From: Pseudorasbora parva
Lineage: Eukaryota > Chordata > Actinopteri > Cypriniformes > Gobionidae
Assembly: GCF_024679245.1 (NCBI RefSeq)
Contig: NC_090178.1
Location: 46,509,072-46,573,071 of the forward strand
Direction of reading: 5' to 3'
DNA length: 64,000 bases
Part shown: piece by piece, positions 33,630 to 45,521 of the stretch
Layout of the letters: every line of letters begins with the position of its first letter
Position numbering within the stretch: the first letter of the stretch is position 1
Notes under the pieces: generated by a model
What the model was told of the DNA's origin: nothing
Databases searched by the model: none
What the model saw: the letters and a program-made list of their open reading frames with translations, nothing else
Position numbers and translations under genes: made by a program

Positions 33630-34719
33630 ATTTTATTCTGTTGCATATATATAATTTTACTCTAGAAGTACATATTAAACAGATTTTTCAGTAAATGCCT
33701 TTATTAATGCCCTGGGTGGTGAATCGATTCATTTATATGAATTATTATTACACTTTTAAAGGTGCTGCATTTTGCCCATTTTCTGTATTTTGGCACCACA
33801 ACTGATCAAAAAGACTATGTTTCATTTTGAGGGGGAAAAGGCAGCTCATTGTTGGTTCCCTATATGTTTTTTCTTGCCGGTGTCACATGACACACAACCC
33901 TCTGTCTCAGAGAGACTGTTAATTAGCCTGTTAATATATTAGAGCACTGCATCGATAACACGGCTAATCCTATCACAGCGCTGCATTGATCTCAAACTGA
34001 GCATGCTGACAATAAGTGCTTTCAGCAGCGCGCCGCTCAATAGTGCTCACACAATCGGCTCTCTCGCAGCTAATTGGCTAAAATAAGCCAAACATTTTGA
34101 TTTCTCTCTCCAGCTTAGATCAATGGTGAGCGTTGGCGCTGAATTCAGATGACTTTCTTAACAGTTTGCGGCTGTTTCCCTCCACATATTTAATTTGCCT
34201 TCATCTTAACTGGTGTTTTTCTGTAGTTTTGACCATGCAGAGTAGCATAATACCATAAAATGGAAGCCTTTTCTTCCCTATTGTGAAGTACATCTGTGTG
34301 AAACGCTTCTGGGACAATAACAAATGTAGGGCGGGGCTTGATTTTGTCCGTGGGGAATTGATTGGCTGGTTGAATTGTTGTGGATTGGTGGATCTCATGT
34401 GAGTGACAGGTTGCCCCGCCCTCGTCGTCAGAGAAGAGATGATGATCTAACGTTATTCTGATGAATTTACAACAATGATGTGCACTGATATTTATTATAA
34501 ACAATTTCGATTTCATGTTTTTTTTTTTTTTAACCATATAAAGCCTTCTTTGGCTTGATATGCATATGTGGTGGTTTCCAAGGCCTTAACATGATCAAAA
34601 CTGATTTTTACAAAGTAAACATAAGAATATACTTTATTTTGTCAGTGATATATGAAGATAAACACTTAAGCAGCTTTTTGTTTACTTGATTATCCATACA
34701 TGCTTTATTTTAAGGTGCA
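33630..34719. other. No recognisable gene
   Basis: 33870-34140 is of mixed composition and unique-looking. 34190-34560 looks like an eroded interspersed repeat. Confidence 0.35.
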
Positions 34720-35060
34720 GTTACACTTTACTACATGTACTTACTATAGTTAATAACAGTAAATTATGCATATGTACAAGTAACTAACGCTAACATAGTA
34801 AGTACATGTAGTTAAATAATATTACTTAATATGTATTTAAGTAATAATGTAACAACATTACCTTAAAATGAAGTGTAAACTATTATTGTTTTAGACAAAT
34901 CATAGGTGTCATGATTGTTACAGTGTAATTACATATTTCAGTATTTAGAAATATTAATATTAAACATGTACTTACTATAGGATTAGGGTTTGGTTGAGGG
35001 TTAGTTGCATGTAATCATTTTGCTATGGTAAGTTCATGTAACACATGTAAAATACCATAT
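34720..35060. repeat. Second copy of the AT-rich MITE mosaic
   Basis: Shares GTACTTACTATAG, TTAGGGTTTGGTTGAGGGTT and GTTACAGTGTAATTA words with 1040-1700. Confidence 0.7.
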
Positions 35061-35415
35061 CAAATATGATTCATCTGGCTTTTGAGGAACATTTATTGGC
35101 TATCTAATCATATTGCATTGCCCAAACCTACAGGACTTTGATAAGAAAACAAAGCAGTTCAATTTCTTTTTTTAAGACATGTTATGAAGAGAGATAGAGT
35201 GATGACTGATATGTTTATGTCTGTTATACGGTGTAAAGGTCTCATTGATTTACGTTACAAGCATCAGAATTTATCGTACTTTTTGTCAGTATAAATATCA
35301 GCAATTGCACCAAATTGCATTTTTTTTGCTCATAAAATGTAGTTTTTTTCCTCCTTGATTATAAGCACACTTTATCATATATTAAACGAGACATAAAAGC
35401 TTGATGTATTATATT

Positions 35416-35867
35416 CAGTGTTGGGTAAGTTACTCTAAAAAAGTAATTAATTACTAGTTACTAATTACATCTTCAAAATTACTCGCTCTAAAAAGTATTG
35501 TTACTTTTTAATTACTTTCTTTAAGTTTACTTTCTAAATCATAACCTCGAGTTAAGCAATTCAAGGTTAGACATGAAACGGCTCTTTTAATACATTCAAA
35601 TAAATAATATAAAACTACATAAATTACTCTCTTATTAACTGACCGAAGTATTACAAATGTGAGACGGATACATAAAAACATGCATTTTAAAGTTAGACTT
35701 TAAATGTTGATGTTAAGTCCACTATTGAATTATGTATAATTATATTTAGTATTTAGTTCAACTACATCAGAAGTAACTGTAACTAAATTACAGGAAAAAA
35801 TAAGAGTAATCCCTTACTTTACTAAAAGTAATTAAATTACAGTAACTAATAATTACACCCAACACTG
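35416..35867. mobile_element. hAT-like MITE, 452 bp
   Basis: TIRs CAGTGTTGGG and CCCAACACTG followed by alternating GTTACT/AGTAAC words. Flanks ATTATATT (35408-35415) and ATGATATT (35868-35875) match at 7 of 8 positions, an aged 8-bp hAT duplication. Confidence 0.88.
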
Positions 35868-35875
35868 ATGATATT

Positions 35876-36584
35876 TGCCACTCAACTAAAACATTTTTAG
35901 ATTTCCTTTTTTCGCTTGATTTTTTTCGGACTGTTATTTCCTGTCAGGCTTTCCGGGGTTAAGATAGTAGTAGCACAGCCATTGTTTCTTGCTTGTCGGA
36001 TTGTGTTGTTTTCTCTCGTTTCTTTTGCCCTCCATTTGCGTCTCCTTTTCCTCTCCCGCCCTGCTCGCTCTCCATTTCTCATCTCTTCTCCCTCATTTCT
36101 CGTCTTCATCTCTCTTTCGGTCCTGAAGGCCCATCTGAAGCGCAGCTGGCAGCTGAATTAGGTGCGGAGCAGCTGAGAGTCATAAATCAGGAAGCGAGAC
36201 AGAATTCCATCCGTGGCTCTGGCATTCACTCTGTCAGCCATGAAATAAAGATGTAGCGATGCAGGGGGTCAGAGGTGTCAGTCCTCAACCAACTCACACC
36301 CTTCCCGACCCCTCAGTAAACATACGCCGGCCAGCCCAAATCCGTTCGGCCTCTCGTCTAGCTCGCCCCTCAGCCTGCGATATGAGGACTTGATGTACCT
36401 GGATCAGGGCCGCAGTCTCATTTGTGTGGCCTTCTTCCTGTGACAGGAACCTGATACTGAGACAGTGTGTCTGTAATGATGTCAAACATGCTGTGGTTAT
36501 GTGGCCCCTGCCGTGAACGCACCTGCCTTTAGCACCACACACACATTCATCACAGACAGTTGGTCACGCTCATGCACCCACACA
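35876..36584. other. Non-coding, with a pyrimidine-rich tract
   Basis: 36000-36120 is a T/C-rich tract ending CTTTCGGTCCTGAAG. The following 36128-36256 stays open in one frame, but no donor site or family supports an exon. Confidence 0.35.
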
Positions 36585-36740
36585 CACACATGTTGGGTTT
36601 CCATGTTTTCTGGGGACTTTCCATAGACGTAATGCTTTTTATACTGTATAAACTGTACACTTTATCCTCGAATCCTAACCCTACATATAAACCTACTCAT
36701 CACAGACAACTTTCTGCACTTTTACATTTTCAAAAAATCA
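36585..36740. repeat. Uninterrupted copy of the dispersed repeat at 12585/15236
   Basis: GGGGACTTTCCATAGACG, then GTAATGCTTTTTATACTG and AACCTACTCATCACAG. This shows the empty-site order for the 12623-15226 insertion. Confidence 0.7.
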
Positions 36741-36935
36741 TCACTTGGACCAAAACAATGTCAAGGATTTCGGATATTGCCATCTTTGTGGTGACTTTTT
36801 ACCACATATGGGACCACACACTCTCTCTCACACACAGACATGGACACAAACACACACTCTTAGGAGAAAAGGTTCTATCAGGCGTTGCATATTTGGAAAG
36901 CTTCTATAAGAGCCCTTCCGGGTTATTTGTAACTA

Positions 36936-37321
36936 CACTGTAAAACATTTTTGTTGGTTTAACTGAAAAAGTAAGTAACCTGGTTGCCTTAATTTTGAGT
37001 TTAATTAAAATTACAATTGTGAGTTGATACAATGAAGGAAATTTGTTTAATAAATAGAAACTCAAAATATTAGTGTATCTAAACCACATAAAAAATGTGA
37101 TAAATCAGCACTATTTGGCATGTTTATAACTGCGTCATCCATCAAATAAAACACACAATTACCCGATATGCTTACAAAATCTTTTAATAATATTTTAGTA
37201 AAGGTTGTCGAATCTCAAAAAAATGTTCATTGTATTAACTCAAAATTTTAGTTTCAATTAACTCTAACTCTTAAAATTGTAAGGCAACCAGGTAACTTTT
37301 TTTATAAATATTTTTACAGTG
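36936..37321. mobile_element. Complete CACTG-type MITE, 386 bp
   Basis: Ends CACTGTAAAACATTT and TTTTTACAGTG with TA on both sides (36934-36935, 37322-37323). Same family as 22320-22619. Confidence 0.85.
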
Positions 37322-37323
37322 TA

Positions 37324-37962
37324 CAAAATGCTGCAGAATAATGTAATATATGAATGAATAGCCTAAAGAACATTTGTGACAAAAGTCACAATCTCTTTCT
37401 TGTCATTATCGAACCTTTTTAGCATAAAATGTTCTTTGGATTTGAGGAAAGAACCCTATGGTTCTGAGTGTACACCTTTCCTCCCAGAGTTACATTTTAT
37501 TGCTCTTTTAAAGCTCAAGCAGTTCTTAGTTATTACTATTTTAAATATCAGCTTTGTTTCAGATAAGATTCCACAGGAGTAAATATTAATCAGTCTATTG
37601 TTGACACACCACAGCAAGATATGCTCAGAAAAACAGGTACAAAATCTGTCACTGGGACCATACCCTTACAAAAGCTACTAATAAGGTACAACAGGGTTAA
37701 AGGAACGCCTTGAGAAAAATGTGCTTTTCACTACTCCCATAGTGCATATTTGCTGAAAAATATACATGTTTGTATTGAAAATTGATGGAGCTACAGATTT
37801 TGTGTGTAAATAAATCATGAAAGGGGTTTATTAAAAAAAAAAACTCATAAATGTATGAGGTGGCGAGGTGGGTATTTTACCCCACAGATACACAGGACAA
37901 AAGACTACAGTACAGTAGTGATACAAATATTGTAGCTAAAATAATATGTTTTTGATAATATG
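37324..37962. other. No recognisable gene
   Basis: AT-rich sequence with no supported feature. Confidence 0.4.
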
Positions 37963-37966
37963 TTAA

Positions 37967-38266
37967 AGGGTTAATTCACGCAAAAATGAAAAATCTGTCA
38001 TCATTTACTCTCCCTCAAGTTGTTCCAAACCTGCATGAATTTCTTTCTTCTGCTGAACACAAAAGAAGATATTTTGAAGAGTGTTTGTATATAAGCAGAT
38101 TTTGAGCCCCATTGACTACCATAGTATTTTTTCCCCTACTATGGTAGTCAATGGGGCTCAAAATCTTCCTTTGTGTTCAGCAGAAGAAAGAAATTCATGC
38201 AGGTTTGAAACAACTTGAGGGAGAGTAAATGATGACAGATTTTTCATTATTGGGTGAACTAACCCT
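37967..38266. mobile_element. Angel-like foldback element
   Basis: 300 bp, ends AGGGTTAATTCACGC and TGGGTGAACTAACCCT, TTAA on both sides (37963-37966, 38267-38270). Both arms (TTCTTTCTTCTGCTGAACAC and its complement) pair across a centre near 38130. The family resembles zebrafish Angel elements; the name is from memory. Confidence 0.88.
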
Positions 38267-38506
38267 TTAATATAAAAAAATAATAATAATTGAATACACG
38301 GTTTCATTATAAATATGGTATTTATCTCTAAGATGGACATCAATGTAATATATGATATTTTCCATCTGAATCTAACCATGTCATGTCAAAAACTGGAAAA
38401 CTTCAGCTGTTTATTATCATGTTAATTATTGTCTTTTACCCCAAATACCATAATTTTTCATATTCTCCCATTATTGAAAAACTGTTGCTTTAATTGGCTT
38501 GAACAA

Positions 38507-40845
38507 AACCTATCCCCTATATAGTGCACTGTCTGATCGTTTCCTATCCCCTATATAGTGCACTGTCTGATCATTCCCTATCCCCTATATAGTGCACTGT
38601 CTGGTCGTTCCCTATCCCCTATATAGTGCACTGTCTGATCGTTCCCTATCCCCTATATAGTGCACTGTCTGATCATTCCCTATCCCCTATATAGAGCAGT
38701 GTCTGATCGTTCCCTATCCCCTATATAGTGCACTGTCTGATCGTTCCCTATCCCCTATATAGTGCACTGTCTGATCATTCCCTATCCCCTATATAGAGCA
38801 GTGTCTGATCATTCCCTATCCCCTATATAGTGCACTGTCTGGTCGTTCCCTATCCCCTATATAGTGCACTGTCTGATCGTTCCCTATCCCCTATATAGTG
38901 CACTGTCTGATCATTCCCTATCCCCTATATAGAGCACTGTCTGATCATTCCCTATCCCCTATATAGAGCAGTGTCTGATCGTTCCCTATCCCCTATATAG
39001 CGCACTGTCTGATTGTTCCCTATCCCCTATATAGAGCACTGTCTGATCGTTCCCTATCCCCTATATAGTGCACTGTCTGATCATTTCCTATCCCCTATAT
39101 AGTGCACTGTCTCATCGTTCCCTATCCCCTATATAGAGCACTGTCTGATCGTTCCCTATCCCATATATAGTTCACTGTCTGATCGTTCCCTATCCCCTAT
39201 ACAATGCACTGTCTGATCGTTTCCTATCCCCTATATAGTGCACTGTCTGATCGTTCTCTATCCCCTATATAGAGCACTGTCTGATCGTTCCCTATCCCCT
39301 ATATAGTGCACTGTCTGATCGTTCCCTATCCCCTATATAGTGCACTGTCTGATCGTTCCCTATCCCCTATATAGTGCACTGTCTGATCGTTCCCTATCCC
39401 CTATAAAGTGTACTGTCTGATCGTTCCCTATCCCCTATAGAGTGCACTGTCTGATCGTTCCCTATCCCCTATATAGAGCATTGTCTGATCGTTCCCTATC
39501 ACCTATATAGTGCACTGTCTGATCGTTTCCTATCCCCTATATAGTGCACTGTCTGATCGTTCCCTATCCCCTATATAGTGCACTGTCTGATCGTTCCCTA
39601 TCCCCTATAAAGTGTACTGTCTGATCGTTCCCTATCCCCTATAGAGTGCACTGTCTGATCGTTCCCTATCCCCTATATAGAGCACTGTCTGATCGTTCCC
39701 TATCCCCTATATAGTGCACCGTCTGATAGTTCCTTATCCCCTATATAGTGCTCGGTCTGATCGTTCCCTATCCCCTATATAGTGCACTGTCTGATCGTTC
39801 CCTATCCCCTATATAGTGCACTGTCTGATCGTTCCCTATCCCCTATATAGAGCACTGTCTGATCGTTCCCTATCCCCTATATAGAGCACCGTCTGATCGT
39901 TCCCTATCCCCTATATAGTGCACTGTCTGATCGTTCCCTATCCCCTATATAGTGCACTGTCTGATCGTTCCCTATCCCCTATATAGTGCACTGTCTGATT
40001 GTTCCCTATCCCCTATATAGAGCACTGTCTGATCGTTCCCTATCCCCTATATAGTGCACTGTCTGATCGTTCTCTATCCCCTATATAGTGCGCCGTCTGA
40101 TCATTCCCTATCCCCTATATAGTGCTCTGTCTGGTCGTTCCCTATCCCCTATATAGTGCTCTGTCTGATCGTTCCCTGTCCCCTATATAGAGCACTGTCT
40201 GATCGTTCCCTATCCCCTATATAGAGCGCTGTCTGATCGTTCCCTGTCCCCTATATAGAGCACTGTCTGATCGTTCCCTATCCCCTATATAGAGCGCTGT
40301 CTGATCGTTCTCTATCCCCTATATAGTGCTCTGCTCTGTCTGATCGTTCTCTATCCCCAAATATAGTGCTCTGCTCTGTCTGATCGTTCTCTATCCCCTA
40401 TATAGTGCTCTGCTCTGTCTGATCGTTCTCTATCGCCTATATAGTGCTCTGCTCTGTCTGATCGTTCCCTATCCCCTATATAGTGCTCTGCTCTGTCTGA
40501 TCGTTCTCTATCCCCAAATATAGTGCTCTGCTCTGTCTGATCGTTCTCTATCCCCTATATAGTGCTCTGCTCTGTCTGATCGTTCTCTATCCCCAAATAT
40601 AGTGCTCTGCTCTGTCTGATCGTTCCCTATCCCCTATATAGTGCTCTGCTCTGTCTGATCGTTCCCTATCCCCTATATAGTGCTCTGTCTGATCGTTCTC
40701 TATCGCCTATATAGTGCTCTGTCTGATCGTTCCCTATCCCCTATATAGTGCTCTGTCTGATCGTTCTCTATCGCCTATATAGTGCTCTGTCTGATCGTTC
40801 TCTATCCCCTATATAGTTCACTGTCTGATCATTCCCTATCCCCCC
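38507..40845 (+). repeat. 34-bp satellite, nearly 70 units
   Basis: The unit CCTATCCCCTATATAGTGCA + CTGTCTGATCGTTC repeats every 34 bp. It contains the palindromes CTATATAG and AGTGCACT. Variant units CTATAAAGTG occur at 39401 and 39605, 204 bp (six units) apart, with matching neighbours, which indicates block duplication. From about 40320 to 40680 units are longer because of an extra CTCTG (GCTCTGCTCTGTCTG). Confidence 0.97.
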
Positions 40846-41634
40846 AACTCTTTAACCATTTGTCCCCCACCACACCATCTTATGTTATCTTGCTGGAGTA
40901 GCAAGTAATGTTTGACGCTTGTCTGAGCAGGGTGAAAGGTCACACAAGGTATGGGGACATGTTATAGGGCTTTGTTTGAGTTGTTCAGTTTAATTGTATG
41001 CATGGCTTTAGTCCCTTTGAGCCTGACTGTAAAGCTTTGCGTACTTATAGCAGTAGTGGCCACCAACACAACTGTGAACACAAACAGCCATCTGTTTACT
41101 CTGTCACTCTCACCCAGGCACATACACTCTCTGTCAAGTAAATGCCGAAACACTATCTCTTTTCCTCACACACACACCTGTCGTACATCCTCCCGTAGAG
41201 CCACGACGAGGGCCAACATCAAGGGGTAAAAATCAAGCTGATTAAAAGCCTGTCTCCAGTTTAATGGCTGGAGGGATTGAGGATGTGGCTGATGAGACAA
41301 GACTAAGTCTGCGAGAAAGAACTGCCGCACTGTAAAACTCGTACTGTATTTCACTCTTTAACCTCTGCTTTGTAGATGAACAAAGGAGTGTGTTGTCACA
41401 GGGATAAACTCAAGAGACGTCTCGCCCACACAAGAGGGGAGGTCAGATGGGCTAAGCTGGCATTCAACATCCCAATTCTGATGTTCTGGACATATAATGC
41501 CAAAAGAAAATGTCTGCCACATTGCAAAGACAACAAACAGAAGTTTAACCGGTTTTTGTCCGATGGATCAGCCAGGAACGTGACATTGGGGGGTACACTA
41601 TCATCCTGGGCCCTGTCCATAGAAATATTGGGTT
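40846..41634. other. Unique-looking non-coding DNA
   Basis: Short open frames on both strands overlap without motifs. No gene supported. Confidence 0.4.
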
Positions 41635-41960
41635 ACACTTTATTTTGATGGTCCGCTTTAAACATTCTGTTGACTATATAAGTAACTTTGCAACCACATG
41701 TCAACTGACTCTCATTAGAGTATTAGTAGTCTGCTTAATATCTGCTAACTCTTCATTGTGATGCTCCCCAACAGATGTTACTGACTATAAGAAACTTTGC
41801 TAGTATGCCCACATATTCTACAAACCCGAGCCTTTTATACTAACCCTACCACTAATCTACTAAAAGGTTACTCAGCTAATACTCTAATGAGAGTTCGTTG
41901 ACGTGTACTGTCGGTGCAACGTCAACAGAATGTCTAAAGGGGACCATCAAAATAAAGTGT
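41635..41960. mobile_element. ACACTTTATTTTGATGGTCC MITE
   Basis: Inverted ends ACACTTTATTTTGATGGTCC and GGACCATCAAAATAAAGTGT, followed inward by matching ATTCTGTTGAC / GTCAACAGAAT. Non-coding, 326 bp. Confidence 0.82.
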
Positions 41961-42212
41961 TCCCCAAGTACCCATGAATTTAAGATAGCCCTGACATATT
42001 TTCCTTGTCCCCCATAATGGTGCTTGTTCTTGGCCATACAATTTGCAAACCTCTAATGTGTTTTCCATTGACTTTAAAGCAAAACTCATCATGAAGCGCT
42101 TTTATGAGTATTGAGAACATACTTTAACATCCAGAGCAATTCAATTCAGTCTTTATGTCATTATTAGTGTGAGGTGTAAAGTAATGAAGTATAAATACTC
42201 ACTTACAAAAGG

Positions 42213-42365
42213 CATTCAAGAGGTTATTCACTAAAAATCTCCTTTGCAACCATTCAACCATTAAAAAAATGCTGCCTCAGAGAGTACTGTGCCAGGTTTG
42301 AAATCAGTGATGCCATTGGCTATCGTGTGTCTTTCCACCGTTTAAGACCTGTCAAGTCCAATCAT
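42213..42365 (+). repeat. Dispersed repeat, direct copy at 47655-47800
   Basis: Shares CACTGTGCCAGGTTT-like, TCAGTGATGCCA and TTTAAGACCTGTCAAGT words in the same order with 47655-47800, 5.4 kb downstream in the same orientation. Confidence 0.65.
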
Positions 42366-43080
42366 TGCACTTGGTCCTAGCTGTCTGTCAACATATTTCC
42401 ATACCTCTGCGCACCTGCTCGCGCAGACATCACACGTCATCAGCATGTTTCATGCTATGCAGAGTTAGACGTCAGTCACTGAGCAACACAAACAAAAGCA
42501 GCAGCTGTTACTGTTTTACAGTTCCTCCTGAACCAAAACAATGAGCTTATGCTGCGTTCACACAATAACTACTGTAATTTGGAAGAGATGGAAACCTGCG
42601 ACACATACTCAGAGTGGTTTGTGACTCTAATTTTGCGTTTCAATGGCAACACTATCAACGCCGAAATCAATCGGCAGCAGTCAGGTAGTACAAGTGAGAG
42701 CTCTTTAAGTTGGTTATGTTCCTTATTATTTTAATGTTATATACTTTAAGAAATGACAACGCAGTCTCTCGTGATGGTTTTGTTTGCTCCCTGCTGTATG
42801 TGTTCATGTGTTTTGGAGGAGGCGTGGATTTGGAGATGATGGGAGGATGGGATCTCATGTTTTCAGAGCTAGCTGGCTATTGCTTGTCTCTCTGAAACGT
42901 GCCTAGTATACAGTATTTGGATCGTACTTCTTGAGTATGTAGATAATATTATTTTATTAGATTTTACTACATTTTAAATACTCCAGACCCTTTCTTGTTA
43001 CATTTGCAGCTTCAAATCGAACAAAAAATGACAGCAAGAAAAGCCATGACACATATAACACGTACACGATGTAAAACAAT
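42366..43080. other. No recognisable gene
   Basis: Mixed sequence; CTGCGTTCACACAAT at 42552 looks like a MITE end without a partner. Confidence 0.35.
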
Positions 43081-43084
43081 CATT

Positions 43085-43140
43085 CGAATATACTCCAGGG
43101 TTTCTACTGATACAAAGCCATATGCTAATCGCTGAAGTAA
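43085..43140. mobile_element. Solo right end of the 12707-13480 family
   Basis: GAATATACTCCAGGGTTTC to CGCTGAAGTAACCCT followed by TTAA, near-identical to 13423-13480. The rest of the element is missing. Confidence 0.8.
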
Positions 43141-43149
43141 CCCTTTAAT

Positions 43150-44075
43150 AGCAAGCACTGTTTCAGTCATCCCTTTGGTTGCTTTCTGCTGACTTCCAGC
43201 TGGACAGGGCGCAGAACATTGCCATACCACCGAACCTGGGGTTCACGTAGCTTGTCAGATATTGGGACAACACCATACCGCTGCCAGATCATCATTACAG
43301 ACGTAGTCGAAGAATGTGATGTCAGAGATCCATCGCAGCATTTTCGTTTCCAAAATTGTGGTGTTCTACTTCTTTCGTCGCGGGCCAACACTCAGCACTA
43401 TATATTGCAACAGGACAAATGACATTACTGTAGATCAGGGGTCCCCAGACTCGATTCTGGAGGGCTGATGTCCTGCAGAGTTTAGATCCAACCCCAATCA
43501 AACACACCTGAAACAGCTAATCAATGCCTTTATAGGCCCTAGTAAGACATTGATTAGCTGGTTCAGGTGAGTTTTATTGGGGTTGGAGCAAAACTCTGTA
43601 GGACAGCGGCCCTCTAGGACCGAGTCTGGGGACCCCTGGTGTAGATGGTATGCTAGAACTTTGACTTGAGATGATCCCTAGTCTTCCTATCACACCTAAA
43701 GCTGGTCGTCGTGTGCCACTTCAGCTAGGCAGCAGCGCAGTGTCTTCATGGTTCAGACTTCTATCAACTGCGATCGTCAAATCAAGATACTTGAATGTCT
43801 CGGTTCTTGGTAGGTCAGTGCTGTCAATCTTGAGGTCTTGTGTGATGACCATCCATCACAAGGATAAACAGGAGCGGTGATAAAACCGATCCTTGGTGGA
43901 TGCCCAGTAATACGGATGCCAGATGGCTTCATGGGGAACTTGGTCGAATGCCTTTTCGAGGTCAAGAAAGGCAGCATGCAGGGGCTTTTGTTTCTCTCGA
44001 TGGCGTGGATTGCGTCAACTGTCCCGCGGTTCTTCACAAATCCAGCTTTGAACATACAGTAAAGTGTCTCTTTAC
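43150..44075 (-). pseudogene. RTE-like LINE reverse-transcriptase relic
   Basis: Read on the minus strand from about 44050 downward: AGFVKNRGTVDAIHAIE, then after a frame change FLDLEKAFDQVPHEAIW (palm block), later TETFKYLDLTIAVDRS, AIYSAECWPATKEVEH and finally ISDKLREPQVRWYGNVLR. This order is the fingers, palm, thumb and C-terminal order of RTE-type non-LTR reverse transcriptases. Several frame changes and a 203-bp MITE (43436-43638) interrupt it, and the YADD block is not recognisable. Dead copy. Confidence 0.8.
43436..43638. mobile_element. hAT-like MITE inserted in the LINE relic
   Basis: TIRs CAGGGGTCCCCAGACTCG and CGAGTCTGGGGACCCCTG. Flanks CTGTAGAT (43428-43435) and GTGTAGAT (43639-43646) match at 7 of 8 positions. 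The middle folds back (ATTAGCTG / CAGCTAAT). Confidence 0.88.
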
Positions 44076-44079
44076 TCCT

Positions 44080-44880
44080 AGTCACTTCATTTGTTTACAG
44101 ATTGTATAGCTATTTGATTTATCAAAACACAATTTTCACTGTAATCAAGAGATATGAGCTGTAATCATCAGCTAATTTCAATATCAAAGACCACAATAGG
44201 AGAGAGCGTGGCTATATTATGCATGGAGTTTCTGAGACTTACTTTCGTTTTTATTTGCAGTAGTTTGTAAGTTGGCTTGATTATAAGATACTCATGCTGC
44301 GGTAGCGCTGTCATTTCTGGCTATAACATGCCTAAAACACACTCTCACATGTTTATTTTTTAGCATTTTTGGGAAGAGTAAAATATAAAAATGTGGTTTC
44401 AACAGCCAGATGCATTCAGACGTGTTCAGTTTCGTCTAGAATGTGTCACAGACCACCTCCTGAAGTGGTTTGAGCCATAAGATTTAGTCTTCAGTCTTGA
44501 ATTGTGTTTCGGAGGGTCTTTTGATGATCGGACAGCTAGCTGATCGAAGAAAACGCATGTGACCAGGTGTAAACAGGCCTGTCTGTTGCAGCATTCACAT
44601 TTAGAGATGAGAATTGTGTGGATGAGGGAAGAGAAGATGACGCAACAGAGGAAAGATGAGAAGGAGAAAGTCAGCGCAAGTTTGAAAGTAACTGCTAGAG
44701 GGGTTGTATAGTAAGTTGTAGATTAAAAGTGATGAAGAAATGATCAGAAATGTGCAGAGGTTTCACCAAAATATTGATGCAGTTGCTTGTGTAATTTAGG
44801 TCAAGTTGGTTGCCTAATTTGTGGGTACCTGTGGTCATGAGTCATTTGAGATTAAATGAGGCAAGCAGAGAGTGGAAGTC
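44080..44880. other. No recognisable gene
   Basis: Lies between two parts of the minus-strand LINE relic. 44430-44590 (CAGACCACCTCCTGAAGTGG, CGCATGTGACCAGGTG) looks like a MITE piece; boundaries unclear. Confidence 0.35.
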
Positions 44881-45330
44881 TGTAGCAGGAAATCTCTAGA
44901 TGAACGTTGAAATCGACAAAGACTATAAGTTAGCTGCCATCCTCAGGGAATGAGGACTGGAGTACATCCAGCTCCTCTACAAAGGTCCCTAATTGACCTT
45001 TTGGTTGGGAGCAGGTGTACATTTCTTTCATACCAGTTGGCGTGAAAATACGAACATTTTTGTGAATCCAAAAAAATGACGCCAGAATGGCTTTACGAAC
45101 GATTTACATGCAAAAACTCCTAGGTCAAGATCTTCTCGAAGTAGTCCCGCCAGCATTCGACTGCCTTCTTGCATTAATCAGTTGACTGAATTTCTCGATA
45201 TCGTCAGTTTGTTGATGGCGCAACTTCATAAGGCGATAATTGTCAAGTTTGCCTTCACGCATGTTGCGTTCACCCCCCCATGTTCGAGTAGTTTCTTCTC
45301 GCGGACTTTAACCTTGACTTTGTCTGTTCA
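44881..45330 (-). pseudogene. LINE linker fragment, probably the same element
   Basis: On the minus strand about 45170-45123 reads KAVECWRDYFEKIL, the W(x)xYFxxL segment found between endonuclease and reverse transcriptase in RTE-like LINEs. It lies upstream (in LINE orientation) of the RT relic at 43150-44075, as expected. The rest is eroded. Confidence 0.55.
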
Positions 45331-45521
45331 AAAGTTGTATCTCTTGTCTTATCATTAGTTAATTCAGTGTGAACTTACATGAACATGAACATTTTTATTA
45401 ACTAACATGAACAAAGATTGTTTGTTCGTGTTATTTAATGCATAAACTGATGTGAACAATTGAGACCTTATTGGAAAGTGTTACTGTAGTTTTACAAAAA
45501 AAAAGAGATGTGTGTAGTTGC

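Noticed and set aside
35993..36256. Exon with a polypyrimidine tract in front
   Set aside because: The tract ends in GAAG and not in a clear CAG, there is no donor site, and the protein has no motif.
43777..44085. 102-residue minus-strand frame as an independent gene
   Set aside because: It is part of the broken LINE reverse transcriptase, partly out of frame.
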